The translations under genes and the position numbers were made by a program. A model generated the notes under the pieces. It ran no database searches. It worked only from the letters and a program-made list of their open reading frames with translations, and was not told where the DNA came from. 64,000 nucleotides of DNA from CAYNJG01 sp964397295 (lineage in GTDB: Bacteria > Planctomycetota > Planctomycetia > Pirellulales > Pirellulaceae). Shown piece by piece: positions 17,090 through 26,175 of the stretch. The stretch's first letter is position 1, and every line of letters starts with the position of its first letter. The stretch is taken from assembly GCA_964397295.1 (NCBI GenBank), contig CAYNJG010000006.1, positions 1-64,000 of the forward strand, given 5' to 3'.

Positions 17090-18802
17090 ATGTCCCACCC
17101 GAAAACGCACCAGCACCGTGCAGTGCTCGTTGCTTGCATTTTGTTTGCTCTGGCAACTCTAGCACCGAAAAAAACACTTGCCCAAACCGTTCAATCCAAA
17201 CGCGGGATGGTGGCGACCGTTCAGCCACTCGCAACTGATGCGGGGATCGCTGCGTTCGAGGCGGGAGGAAACGCCATTGATGCAGCCGTTGCCGCGGCGC
17301 TGACGCTGGGCGTTGTCGATGGACACAATTCCGGATTAGGCGGAGGTTGTTTCGTCCTCATTCGATCCGCCGACGGTTCGGTTACTGCGATTGATGGTCG
17401 AGAAATGGCGCCCGCCGCCGCGACGCGTGACATGTTTATACGAGACGGCGTTGCTGTTCCGGAACTGAGCACGACGGGGCCTCTGGCTATCGGTGTTCCC
17501 GGCGCGTTGGCGGCGTATGACAAAGCCATCATGAAGCACGGCAAGCTAAAAATCTCAGATCTGCTCCGCCGCGCAGCCGATCAAGCAGACAAAGGCTTTG
17601 CTGTCGATCGCGTTTACGCACGCAACTTGCGCCAAAGCCAACCGAACCTTCTTCGATTTCCTGGCTCGCGCGCCATGTTGCTGAAGCAAGACGATACGCC
17701 GTACTTGGAAGGCGAAATCCTCCAACTGCCGGAACTAGCCAAGTCTTATCGGGCAATGGCCGAGCAAGGCACGGATTGGTTCTACCGTGGAGAGTTCGCT
17801 GCAACAGTGGGCGAATGGATGAAGGCAAACGGCGGGCTTGTGACGCGCGACGACTTCGCGAACTACAAAACCGTAAAACGAGATCCGATCGAGACAGACT
17901 ATCGAGGATACAAAATCGTTGGCTTTCCGCCGCCCAGTTCCGGTGGCGTTCACGTTGGCCAGATTCTGAACATATTAGAGCACTTCGAAATGGAGCAGCT
18001 ATTGGCATCGGATTCAGTGACCGCCCAACACGTGATTGCCGAAGCGATGAAGTTGGCGTTTGCCGATCGAGCACACTGGCTCGGCGACGCGGACGTTGCC
18101 AAAGTTCCTCGTGGCCTCGTTAGCAAGGAATATGCGAAGCAACTTGCAAGTCGGATCGATCTGCAGCGTGCGTCGGAGGTTCCAAGTCATGGCCTTCCGC
18201 CAAATTGGGAATCGGACGTTTACGGAAAACACACCACACACATTGCGACCGCGGACGAGGCTGGCAACTGGGTCGCAATCACGGCGACGGTGAATACGTC
18301 GTTCGGTTCCAAGGTCGTCGTACCGGGGACCGGCGTTGTTCTTAACAACGAGATGGACGATTTTTCCTCGCAGCCAGGCCAGCCCAATGCGTTCGGACTC
18401 GTCGGCGCTGAAGCGAACGCAGTGGCACCCGGAAAACGGCCGCTGTCCAGTATGAGTCCGACGATCGTTTTGAAAGACGGCAAGCCAGTACTAACCGTTG
18501 GTGCCGCTGGCGGCCCGAAAATCATCACGCAGGTTTTGCTTGCCATCGTGCGTTACGTCGATGGCAAACAAAACATTGCCGACTCCATCATGCAACCGAG
18601 AATCCATCACCAATGGCGACCCGCACGATTGTTTGTTGAACGGACGATGGATGCATCGACGATCCACGCACTAGCCGCCAAAGGCCACGGAATCGAATAT
18701 CTGACCAGCGCCGGAATCAGCCAAGCGATCACGCAACTTCCCAACGGAACGTTCATTGGCATCGCTGACCCTCGCGTCCCGGGCAAAGCAGCTGGGTACT
18801 AA
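17090..18802 (+). CDS. ggt: gamma-glutamyltransferase
   Basis: 570 residues with a signal peptide (ends LAQ), typical of periplasmic Ggt. N-terminal motifs include EAGGNAIDAAVAAALTLGVV and SGLGGGCF. The autoprocessing site is KHTTH, with T382 the expected N-terminal nucleophile of the small subunit. The small subunit contains LNNEMDDF and the oxyanion-loop motif RPLSSMSPT. Ggt hydrolyses or transfers gamma-glutamyl groups (glutathione, gamma-Glu peptides). Lying in front of dapF among murein enzymes, it may cleave the gamma-D-Glu-meso-DAP bond of stem peptides, but this is inference, and ordinary glutathione or gamma-glutamyl use is the default. Three bases separate it from dapF. Confidence 0.93.
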   Translation: MSHPKTHQHRAVLVACILFALATLAPKKTLAQTVQSKRGMVATVQPLATDAGIAAFEAGGNAIDAAVAAALTLGVVDGHNSGLGGGCFVLIRSADGSVTAIDGREMAPAAATRDMFIRDGVAVPELSTTGPLAIGVPGALAAYDKAIMKHGKLKISDLLRRAADQADKGFAVDRVYARNLRQSQPNLLRFPGSRAMLLKQDDTPYLEGEILQLPELAKSYRAMAEQGTDWFYRGEFAATVGEWMKANGGLVTRDDFANYKTVKRDPIETDYRGYKIVGFPPPSSGGVHVGQILNILEHFEMEQLLASDSVTAQHVIAEAMKLAFADRAHWLGDADVAKVPRGLVSKEYAKQLASRIDLQRASEVPSHGLPPNWESDVYGKHTTHIATADEAGNWVAITATVNTSFGSKVVVPGTGVVLNNEMDDFSSQPGQPNAFGLVGAEANAVAPGKRPLSSMSPTIVLKDGKPVLTVGAAGGPKIITQVLLAIVRYVDGKQNIADSIMQPRIHHQWRPARLFVERTMDASTIHALAAKGHGIEYLTSAGISQAITQLPNGTFIGIADPRVPGKAAGY

Positions 18803-18805
18803 TCG

Positions 18806-19684
18806 ATGAGTAGCCCGATGCGATTTACAAAAATGCACGGCGCAGGAAACGACTACGTCTACGTCGATGGTTTTCGTGACGAGCTTCCACCAGATCCTTC
18901 GGCCACCGCGATCGAAATATCCAATCGACACACAGGTATTGGTGCGGACGGTCTCGTCCTGATCTGTCAGTCTGACATCGCCGACGCTGAAATGCGGATG
19001 TTCAATGCGGACGGCAGCGAAGCAGAAATGTGCGGCAATGGAATCCGCTGTGTCGCCAAATACCTGCATGATCACGGGATCGTCGAAAAAGAGAAGATCA
19101 TGATCGCGACAGGCGATGGTATCAAAACGCTTGATGTTTTCGTGGAAGGCGGAAAAGTCACGAGTGTTCGCGTCGACATGGGAGTTCCCAAACTCGCGGC
19201 AACCGAAATCCCAACGTTGATAGAAGAAAACGCGAGCCAAGTAGTGAATGCCGCAATCGAAGTCGACGGAAAGCAGTTGCGAGTCACGTGTGTCTCCATG
19301 GGCAACCCGCACTGCGTGATCTTCGTCGATGAGCTATCGATTGATCCAATCTCCACATCTGAAATGGACGATCTGGTTCTCAGGCTCGGTCCCGAAATCG
19401 AAACCGACCCACGTTTTCCCGATCGCACGAACGTCGAATTCGTAACCGTCATTTCGCCCGCGGAAGTAAGGCAGCGGACTTGGGAACGTGGTAGTGGAGA
19501 GACGATGGCATGTGGGACGGGTGCGAGTGCCGTTTGTGTGGCTGGTGTTTTGGTCGGACGCACCGAACGTCGCCTCACTTGTCATCTTCTTGGCGGAACA
19601 TTGCAACTTGATTGGGACGAAGCGAGTAACCACGTTTTTATGACGGGACCTGCACAAGAAGTTTTTCGCGGCGAGTTTGGGTAG
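18806..19684 (+). CDS. dapF: diaminopimelate epimerase
   Basis: 292 residues. Both catalytic cysteines are in place: C76 in EMCGNGIRC and C236 in ETMACGTGAS. The N-terminal FTKMHGAGNDYV block is diagnostic. DapF interconverts LL- and meso-diaminopimelate in lysine and peptidoglycan synthesis. It follows ggt with a three-base gap, so the two are likely co-transcribed. In this neighbourhood it could also convert salvaged meso-DAP to LL-DAP, but a housekeeping biosynthetic role is equally likely if it is the only dapF copy in the genome. Confidence 0.95.
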   Translation: MSSPMRFTKMHGAGNDYVYVDGFRDELPPDPSATAIEISNRHTGIGADGLVLICQSDIADAEMRMFNADGSEAEMCGNGIRCVAKYLHDHGIVEKEKIMIATGDGIKTLDVFVEGGKVTSVRVDMGVPKLAATEIPTLIEENASQVVNAAIEVDGKQLRVTCVSMGNPHCVIFVDELSIDPISTSEMDDLVLRLGPEIETDPRFPDRTNVEFVTVISPAEVRQRTWERGSGETMACGTGASAVCVAGVLVGRTERRLTCHLLGGTLQLDWDEASNHVFMTGPAQEVFRGEFG

Positions 19685-19733
19685 ATACGGGAAACGGAGA
19701 ATTGTGGTCCGCGTCCGCCGACGCACCTCTCAC

Positions 19734-20948
19734 TTACTTCATCTCAGCCGCAACTTGTTCTGCGGCGCGGAAGACTCGCATCACGTTTTGCCCCATCACT
19801 TTATGGATGTCTTCTTCCGAGTAACCACGATTCAACATTTCTTGTGTGATCAGCGGATAGGTCGATACATCTTCGAGCTGTTTTGGCACCGTTCCGATTC
19901 CGTCGAAATCCGAACCGATGCCCACGTGATCAATTCCACAGTTCTTCACCAGATGATCGATGTGATCGATGACGTCGTGAATCGAACCGCGAGGCATTGG
20001 GTGCTCGAGATCCCATTTGGCGATTACCTCATCGACTTCTTTCTCCGGCTTTCCGGCTGCCTCGAGTTCGCCTTTTTTCTTTTCGCGTGCACGTCGAAGC
20101 GTAACAGCATCCGGCGCGATAAACCCAGAATAGAAATTGACCATGATCACGCCGCCATTCTTTTTGACTAGCGGTAAAACGTCGTCGGGAACGTTTCGCG
20201 GATGATCGCCGATTGCTCGGGCTGACGAGTGCGAATAGATGATCGGAGCTTTCGAAACTCGCATCGCGTCACGCATCGTGTCGTCGGAAACGTGTGAAAT
20301 GTCAACGAGCATGCCTAACCGATTCATCTCGAGCACGATCTCTTCGCCGAATTTCGTGAGGCCTCCGTGCTTGGGTTCGTCCGTGGACGCGTCCGCCCAA
20401 TCGAGGTTCGCGGAATGCGTGAGCGTCATGTATCGAGCACCGAGTTTGTAGAGCCGACGAAGAACACTGATCGAGTTTTCGATCGAATGGCCGCCTTCCA
20501 TTCCGATCATGGACGCGATCTTGCCGTTTTTTATCGCTCGATCGATGTCGTCGGTGGTCAGGCAGAGCTCGAACGTATCCGGGTATTGTTTCACCATTTC
20601 GTGAACGAACTCTATTTGTTCCAGGGTCGCTTGCAGTGACTCACCACGAAGTCGAGTGCTGACTGGCACGTAGACAGACCAGAACTGTGCTTTTACTCCC
20701 CCTGCTCGCAATCGCGGAATGTCCGTGTGCAACTGTGGCTGAGCCTTGTTGATATCGACCTTGCTAAACGGCGGCGTTCCCAACTCACGAAACGCCCACG
20801 GTAGATCGTTGTGCCCGTCCACCAGAACTGTCGAGGCGTGTAGCTTCTTTGCTTCTTCGGTGAGTACAACTTTGGGTCGTTCTTCTGCGTACACCATCGA
20901 TGAAAACAATAATGCAAAAGCGTAGGACGTGGGGAAATAGCTTTTCAT
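19734..20948 (-). CDS. membrane dipeptidase (renal dipeptidase family, M19)
   Basis: 404 residues with a signal peptide (cleavage after MVYA). Zinc ligands of the M19 family are visible: VDGHNDLPW (His and Asp), GMEGGHSI (bridging Glu and His), DISHVSD and IYSHSSAR. M19 enzymes cleave dipeptides, including those with a D-residue at position 2, so L-Ala-D-Glu or D-Ala-D-Ala from murein are plausible substrates (inference). It is the second gene of a minus-strand pair, 13 bases after the AmiE/NamZ fusion gene, which supports a role in extracytoplasmic muropeptide breakdown. Confidence 0.92.
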   Translation of the reverse strand: MKSYFPTSYAFALLFSSMVYAEERPKVVLTEEAKKLHASTVLVDGHNDLPWAFRELGTPPFSKVDINKAQPQLHTDIPRLRAGGVKAQFWSVYVPVSTRLRGESLQATLEQIEFVHEMVKQYPDTFELCLTTDDIDRAIKNGKIASMIGMEGGHSIENSISVLRRLYKLGARYMTLTHSANLDWADASTDEPKHGGLTKFGEEIVLEMNRLGMLVDISHVSDDTMRDAMRVSKAPIIYSHSSARAIGDHPRNVPDDVLPLVKKNGGVIMVNFYSGFIAPDAVTLRRAREKKKGELEAAGKPEKEVDEVIAKWDLEHPMPRGSIHDVIDHIDHLVKNCGIDHVGIGSDFDGIGTVPKQLEDVSTYPLITQEMLNRGYSEEDIHKVMGQNVMRVFRAAEQVAAEMK

Positions 20949-20961
20949 AGATTAGTTCTAC

Positions 20962-23340
20962 TTAATTTTTGTAGTGCAAGAATCGAGCTCGCCTTTTCGC
21001 GAATGCGTCCAAGTCCGTTCGTATTCCGGTTAAGATTTCTTCCGCCGTCTTGCCTGCTTTGATCCATCGCAGCGTACGTTGGCTGCACAGCAGGCGATTC
21101 GCTTTGTCTATCTGCCAATCAGCTTCGTACAAGCGATGCAACGTGCATGCTAACGCAATTCCACAATGCATAGGATCGAACGTCTTGCGATCGGTGATCG
21201 AGATTTGAATCCCACCACACTCTTCGTTCGCGAATTTGCTTGACGTCGGCTTGAAGTTGCGAGGCGTAAACCGCACACCATCAAGCCCGGCGGTATTGAG
21301 TGCTTTTGCTAGATCGATCGAAGAAATCCACGGTGCCCCAACGATTTCAAACGGCGTATCCGTGCCTCGACCGACAGATAGATTCGTGGTTTCCCAAAGG
21401 CCGATACCAGGGTAGAGCAGAGCTTCGTTCAGGTTCCGCATGTTCGGAGACGGATTCACCCACGGCTGACCGGTTTCGTCAAAGTAACTGTGTCGCGACC
21501 AGCCTTCGCAGTTGACAACGTGCAAGTCGAGCTCTTCCAGTCCTAGCTCGGCTTTAAACATCCTTGCCAATTCGCCAACCGTCATTCCATGGCGCACGGG
21601 CAACGAATGGAAGGCTACGAAAGATTCCGATCCCTCGTCTAGCATTGGCCCGCCAACCTCTTGTCCGTTGATCGGGTTAGGTCGATCAAGCACAACGAAT
21701 CGCTTGTCGTTCTTGGCTGCAGCCTTCATGGCCAAACCCATCGTCGAAATGTACGTGTAAAAGCGACAGCCGATGTCTTGGATATCGAAAACGAGCGTGT
21801 CGATTTTGGAGAGCTGCTCGGTAGTCGGTTCCCGTGTTTTTCCGTAGAGGCTGAAGACCTGCATGCCCGATTGACCGTCAACCGAATCACCAACGATGCT
21901 CTGATCGAGATTCCCCGCGATACCGTGTTCGGGGCTAAACAACGCAGCGAGATTTACGCTCGGGCTCTTTCGCAAAAGTTCGATTGTCGTGCGAGATTCG
22001 TTGTCGACGCCGGTTTGATTCGTGATCAGGCCAACGCGTTGGTTTTCGAGAATCGCAAATTGGTCCTGGATAAGTACGTCAATTCCGGTTCGCACATGTT
22101 TGGCTGCTTGGTTGGCATTCGAACTGGCGTTTGAAACGGGTGTCGCAAGAAGTTCATCATCGATGGCGGAAATGGCAACGGTCGCCATGCGTCCAGCAAG
22201 TCGATTGATGGAGCCTTTTCCATTGGGATGCACACGGTTGCTGAGAAAGATAAAAAACATTTCATGAGTGGGGTCGATCCAAAGTACGGTGCCTGTAAAA
22301 CCACCGTGCCCGAACGCGCGGTCGGACATGTTCTCTCCACGGTTCGACGAGTAACCCGTTAGCTTGTCCCAGCCCAGGCCGCGAATGCTCACTTTCTCGC
22401 CTTCGACAATCTGGTAAGCACCCGTCATTAACTCGACTGTTGCTTGCGAAAGAATCCGCTTGCCGCCGTACTGTCCGCCGTTCAGCATCATCTGGGCGTA
22501 GATAGCGATATCTTCCGCAGTGGAAAACAATCCGGCGTGTCCGGCGACTCCGTCCATCAAAAAAGCTCGCGGATCGTGTACTTCGCCACGCATCCACCGC
22601 GACTCGCGTTGCTCCGTCGTGGCCGCTCGCTTCTTTAGTTCTTCACTGGGCACGTAGCCCGATTCACTCATGCCCAGTGGTTCGAAAATGTTCTGCTTGG
22701 AAAACGCATCGACGGTTAGTCCACTTTGTCGCTCGATTAGGTCGTCGAGCAAAATGAAACCGACGTCGGAATAGACAAAACGTTTTCCCGGGTCGTACAT
22801 GGTGTTTAGGTTATGGATGTTCTTGAACGCCTGTTCGCGACCTTGTTCGTAGTCTCCGATGGCGTTGTCCGGCACGAATCCTGCTTGGTGCGTGAGCAGC
22901 TGAGTAACGGTGATGTTGTTTTTTTCCGAGTTGCCGAATTCGGGAATGTACGTTGTCACTTTGTCTCGAAGTCGAATCTTACCTTGCTCGAACAAGACCA
23001 TTACGCTCGTGGCTGTCGCGACGGGCTTAGTGATCGACGCCATGTCGAACACCGTGTCTTTCTTCATCTCCAGCTTGTTTGGCTGAATCTCGCGATGGCC
23101 GTACGCACGATGAAATGCGATTTTGCCTTTCCGTCCGATCAATACGACGCAGCCCGGCATGCGCTGAGCTTTGATGCCTTCCGCTGCCAGTTCGTCGATC
23201 AGCTCGAGTCGATCGCCATGCATGCCAACGGCTTCTGGTTCAACGACTGGCAATTTCGCCAACGCGACCGAACTATTCACTGCAAAAGCAAAGACAACGC
23301 ACAGAGTCGCGCACATGGGCGGATGGAGTTTGAGTATCAT
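20962..23340 (-). CDS. exported fusion: AmiE-like serine hydrolase + NamZ exo-N-acetylmuramidase (GH171, DUF1343)
   Basis: 792 residues from ATG 23340 (a TTG 13 codons earlier is less likely). A signal peptide ends VALA. Residues about 35-395 form a class C beta-lactamase/PBP4* type serine hydrolase with S102ITK105, Y190SD and H345GG. Residues about 418-790 are a full DUF1343 domain: NQTGVD, SPEHGIAG (E471 corresponds to the proposed catalytic Glu of NamZ), FDIQDIGCRFYTY, LDRPNPINGQ, VRHGMTVGELA, and SPNMRNLNEALLYPGIGLWE. In Bacillus, separate amiE (MurNAc-L-Ala amidase of this hydrolase type) and namZ genes sit with murQ; here both activities are joined. Predicted action: strip the peptide from MurNAc, then release MurNAc from glycan ends. 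Divergent from murQ, 66 bases apart. Confidence 0.9.
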   Translation of the reverse strand: MILKLHPPMCATLCVVFAFAVNSSVALAKLPVVEPEAVGMHGDRLELIDELAAEGIKAQRMPGCVVLIGRKGKIAFHRAYGHREIQPNKLEMKKDTVFDMASITKPVATATSVMVLFEQGKIRLRDKVTTYIPEFGNSEKNNITVTQLLTHQAGFVPDNAIGDYEQGREQAFKNIHNLNTMYDPGKRFVYSDVGFILLDDLIERQSGLTVDAFSKQNIFEPLGMSESGYVPSEELKKRAATTEQRESRWMRGEVHDPRAFLMDGVAGHAGLFSTAEDIAIYAQMMLNGGQYGGKRILSQATVELMTGAYQIVEGEKVSIRGLGWDKLTGYSSNRGENMSDRAFGHGGFTGTVLWIDPTHEMFFIFLSNRVHPNGKGSINRLAGRMATVAISAIDDELLATPVSNASSNANQAAKHVRTGIDVLIQDQFAILENQRVGLITNQTGVDNESRTTIELLRKSPSVNLAALFSPEHGIAGNLDQSIVGDSVDGQSGMQVFSLYGKTREPTTEQLSKIDTLVFDIQDIGCRFYTYISTMGLAMKAAAKNDKRFVVLDRPNPINGQEVGGPMLDEGSESFVAFHSLPVRHGMTVGELARMFKAELGLEELDLHVVNCEGWSRHSYFDETGQPWVNPSPNMRNLNEALLYPGIGLWETTNLSVGRGTDTPFEIVGAPWISSIDLAKALNTAGLDGVRFTPRNFKPTSSKFANEECGGIQISITDRKTFDPMHCGIALACTLHRLYEADWQIDKANRLLCSQRTLRWIKAGKTAEEILTGIRTDLDAFAKRRARFLHYKN

Positions 23341-23406
23341 GCATGGTCTCGCAGGTTTGATGCCTGATTGTCGCTTCAAGACGCTCCATAAACAACCATT
23401 GATTCT

Positions 23407-24312
23407 GTGCTAGATCGTCTAACAACCGAACAACGCAATCCTGCGTCAGAAAAAGTCGATCAAATGTCGACGATTGATGTTGTCCAATTAATGAACCGCG
23501 AGGATCAAACCGTCGCGGAAGCAGTCGGCAAAGAATCGACACACATTGCACAGGCAGTCGATGCGATTGTCGCAGCGATTCGCGACGACGGTAGATTAAT
23601 CTACATGGGAGCGGGCACGTCTGGCAGGCTTGGCGTGTTGGATGCAAGTGAATGCCCGCCGACGTTCAATACGAATCCTGAATTAGTCGTCGGACTGATC
23701 GCTGGTGGTCACGGTGCACTTGTTCGCTCCATCGAGGGTGCTGAGGATTTCCAAGAGTACGGAGCACAAGATCTCGATGAAATCGAAGTTAGCGAAAAAG
23801 ATGTAGTCGTCGGAATCGCCACCAGCGGCCGCACGCCCTACGTCATCGGAGGCCTTGCTCACGCGCAACAGAAAGGCTGCACCACCGTGGGACTCGCTTG
23901 CAACGCCGGTTCGAAACTTGAAACCGTTTCGGACATCATGATCTGCCCGATTGTTGGACCTGAAATTGTCAGCGGGTCGACACGGATGAAAGCGGGAACC
24001 GCCACAAAGTTGGTACTGAATACACTCACCACGGCAGCAATGATTCGGTTGGGCAAAACTTACGGTAACTTGATGGTCGATCTTCGCGCGTCGAACGAGA
24101 AACTCAAAGATCGTTCACACCGCATTGTCAAAACACTTACGGGTGTTGATGACAACGTTGCGTCGGAACTACTGGACAGCTGCGACGGAGAAGTGAAAAC
24201 GGCGATCGTTGCTTTTCATCAAAAGGTGGATGCGGCGGTAGCGAGAGAGCTTTTGAAGGAGGCGAAAGGCCATCTGCGCACAGCAATGGATCCGTCCGAG
24301 TCGTCACCATGA
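23407..24312 (+). CDS. murQ: N-acetylmuramic acid 6-phosphate etherase
   Basis: 301 residues, the family length. The GTG start fits the conserved opening (TEQRNPAS..VD). The SIS-domain motifs are intact: YMGAGTSGRLGVLDASECPP (with the catalytic Glu in SECPP) and STRMKAGTATKLVLN, then YGNLMVDLRASNEKL. MurQ cleaves the lactyl ether of MurNAc-6-P to give GlcNAc-6-P and D-lactate in the cytoplasm. It is the point where the AnmK branch and the NamZ plus kinase branch meet. The 3' end overlaps the kinase gene as ATGA. This is strong evidence that the organism recycles its own or foreign peptidoglycan. Confidence 0.96.
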   Translation: MLDRLTTEQRNPASEKVDQMSTIDVVQLMNREDQTVAEAVGKESTHIAQAVDAIVAAIRDDGRLIYMGAGTSGRLGVLDASECPPTFNTNPELVVGLIAGGHGALVRSIEGAEDFQEYGAQDLDEIEVSEKDVVVGIATSGRTPYVIGGLAHAQQKGCTTVGLACNAGSKLETVSDIMICPIVGPEIVSGSTRMKAGTATKLVLNTLTTAAMIRLGKTYGNLMVDLRASNEKLKDRSHRIVKTLTGVDDNVASELLDSCDGEVKTAIVAFHQKVDAAVARELLKEAKGHLRTAMDPSESSP

Positions 24313-25199
24313 GAATTGTCGCGGGATGTGACGGCGGTGGAACGAAATGTCACGTGCAGGTTTGTCTTTGCGAAGAAGATGGGACAAAGATTCGCACTTC
24401 TGAGGCGATCACCGGACCTGCCAATGTTCGCTCGACGCCGGAGCTGGCGCTGCAGAATATTCAGCAAGCGTTCAACGAAGCGTTTCTGAAGCTCGAGCTA
24501 CCCGTCTCGAGAAAGATTGACACAATCGTGGCGGCGCTCGCGGGTGCCGGTACTGAAGACGCACAAGTCGAATGGCAGGGAAAGCTGACCGAAGCATTTT
24601 CCGTGGATGACGCCAAGGTCGTAGCAGATGCCGAAGTGTTGTTCTCCGCCGCGGATACGAATGGTGCCGCCGTGGCGACGATCATTGGCACCGGCTCAAT
24701 CGCATGGGCTCGAGATCACGCTGGCAACCTTTCACGGGCAGGTGGGCTTGGGCCTGCCATCGGAGATGGCGGCAGCTCATTTTGGATTGGCAAGCGAGCG
24801 ATTCACCAATTCGAAAGCGGAGGAGCATCGAGCCGCTTAGCGGAGTTTCTTGGCGACTTAGATCTTGCGAGCCTTAGTCATCGAGAAACGGCACAACTTG
24901 CTCCAAAGATCTTTGAATTGGCGCAACACGACGAAGCGGCAGAGACGATCATCAATGACGCCGCGAGGAATATCGCCATGCTTGTCGTCGAATCAACGCA
25001 ACGAATTCCGACGAGTCCGGAGAAACCGTTGGACTGGATCTGTGCCGGTGGAATTGCGTTGGGACAGCCCGCGTTTTTGGATGTTGTCCGCAACAACGCA
25101 GCTGAATCAGTGTTTTTGAGTGCTCCGTCTTTGGTCGCAACGCCAGTCGATGGAGCAGTCAAACTAGCGATGAATCGAACGTTCCCGAAAAGGAGTTGA
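24309..25199 (+). CDS. BadF/BadG-family sugar kinase, probable MurNAc/GlcNAc kinase (MurK-like)
   Basis: 296 residues. An ASKHA ATPase fold: phosphate-1 loop AGCDGGGTKCHV, then VADAEVLFSA, GTGSIAWAR, and GGLGPAIGDGGSSFWIG, the typical BadF/BadG/BcrA block of N-acetylglucosamine kinases. MurK of Clostridium, in this family and also paired with murQ, phosphorylates both MurNAc and GlcNAc at O6. The four-base overlap with murQ supports that function: MurNAc released by the NamZ fusion would be phosphorylated here and handed to MurQ. A GlcNAc-only kinase is the alternative. Confidence 0.85.
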   Translation: MRIVAGCDGGGTKCHVQVCLCEEDGTKIRTSEAITGPANVRSTPELALQNIQQAFNEAFLKLELPVSRKIDTIVAALAGAGTEDAQVEWQGKLTEAFSVDDAKVVADAEVLFSAADTNGAAVATIIGTGSIAWARDHAGNLSRAGGLGPAIGDGGSSFWIGKRAIHQFESGGASSRLAEFLGDLDLASLSHRETAQLAPKIFELAQHDEAAETIINDAARNIAMLVVESTQRIPTSPEKPLDWICAGGIALGQPAFLDVVRNNAAESVFLSAPSLVATPVDGAVKLAMNRTFPKRS

Positions 25200-25255
25200 C
25201 CCATCCATGGCGAAACGGCGATCGGCCAAATGGAGGGGCGCTTGAATCTCCACTG

Positions 25256-25927
25256 CTAAGAGCGAACGTATCCAGCGGGGATACCGACGAATGGGTTTTG
25301 CTCGATTTCCATGCCAATTTTCGTTGGCGGGCCATGGCCAGGAAAGACCACCGTTTCGTCATCAAATCTGAAGAGTTTTTTCTGGATCGAGTGTTCCAGT
25401 TCACCAAAATCGCCGTCAGCAAAATCCGTGCGACCGATGCCTCCGTGGAAAAGAACGTCTCCGCCGAAGATCACGTTCTTGGTGCTTCGATAAACGAAAA
25501 CAATATGCCCCCTGGAATGACCAGGCGTATCAAGGATCTCGAAAGGGATGCCAGCATATTCGATAGTGTCCCCCTCGTTTAGCTCTTGATCCGCAGGCGG
25601 GCTTACTAGAGATGCACCAAATGGTGCGGAGAGGTTTGCTTCAGGGTCTGTGAGCTTGTATGCATCGCCACTTCCAATGAGCAAGGGAATCGCGGGCCAG
25701 TCGCTTTTCATAGCTTCATTGCCAGCAATATGGTCGGAATGGCCGTGCGTATTTAGAATCGCTACCGGGTTTAATTGCTCACGTTTCAAATACGCAACAA
25801 GCTGCTCTGCTTGGAATCCTGGATCAATAACGATGCAATCCGCTTGACCCTCCTTGCTTACGATGTAAGTATTTTCGGCAAAGAGCTGAGATTCGATGGA
25901 TTCGATGATAAGGTTCTCGATCCTCAC
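25256..25927 (-). CDS. MBL-fold metallo-hydrolase, glyoxalase II-like
   Basis: 223 residues from GTG 25927. The metallo-beta-lactamase signature is THGHSDH (two-metal site), followed by TPGHSRGHIVF, GGDVLFHGGIGRTDF (bridging Asp) and FPGHGPPT. It lacks the C-terminal domain of true GloB. Similar short proteins (YcbL type) act as hydroxyacylglutathione hydrolase-like or general thioesterases in the cytoplasm. It converges on the kinase gene with a 56-base gap and shows no link to the salvage island. The 248 bases upstream carry no gene. Confidence 0.85.
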   Translation of the reverse strand: MRIENLIIESIESQLFAENTYIVSKEGQADCIVIDPGFQAEQLVAYLKREQLNPVAILNTHGHSDHIAGNEAMKSDWPAIPLLIGSGDAYKLTDPEANLSAPFGASLVSPPADQELNEGDTIEYAGIPFEILDTPGHSRGHIVFVYRSTKNVIFGGDVLFHGGIGRTDFADGDFGELEHSIQKKLFRFDDETVVFPGHGPPTKIGMEIEQNPFVGIPAGYVRS

Positions 25928-26175
25928 TGATTTTGATCTCCGGTCGTGCGCGATTGCTCGCTACACTGGTAATAAGGAGTGGGCTTTGACGGTTGCGTGG
26001 GTGTGACTCGCAACGGGGGTGATTGTAATGCTCACTACCACAAATGGCGATACTTCAAGAAAACGGGACACCAGCCTATTCAATTTGGCAGCAACTTACG
26101 GCGCATAAGAAAACGCCGCTAATTTCGCATCGAACTTCAGGGAAGAAGTCGCAGGCGATGAAGGAGTAACACTCG

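Noticed and set aside
22813..23367. 184-codon plus-strand frame opposite the NamZ fusion
   Set aside because: Antisense shadow of a well-supported gene.
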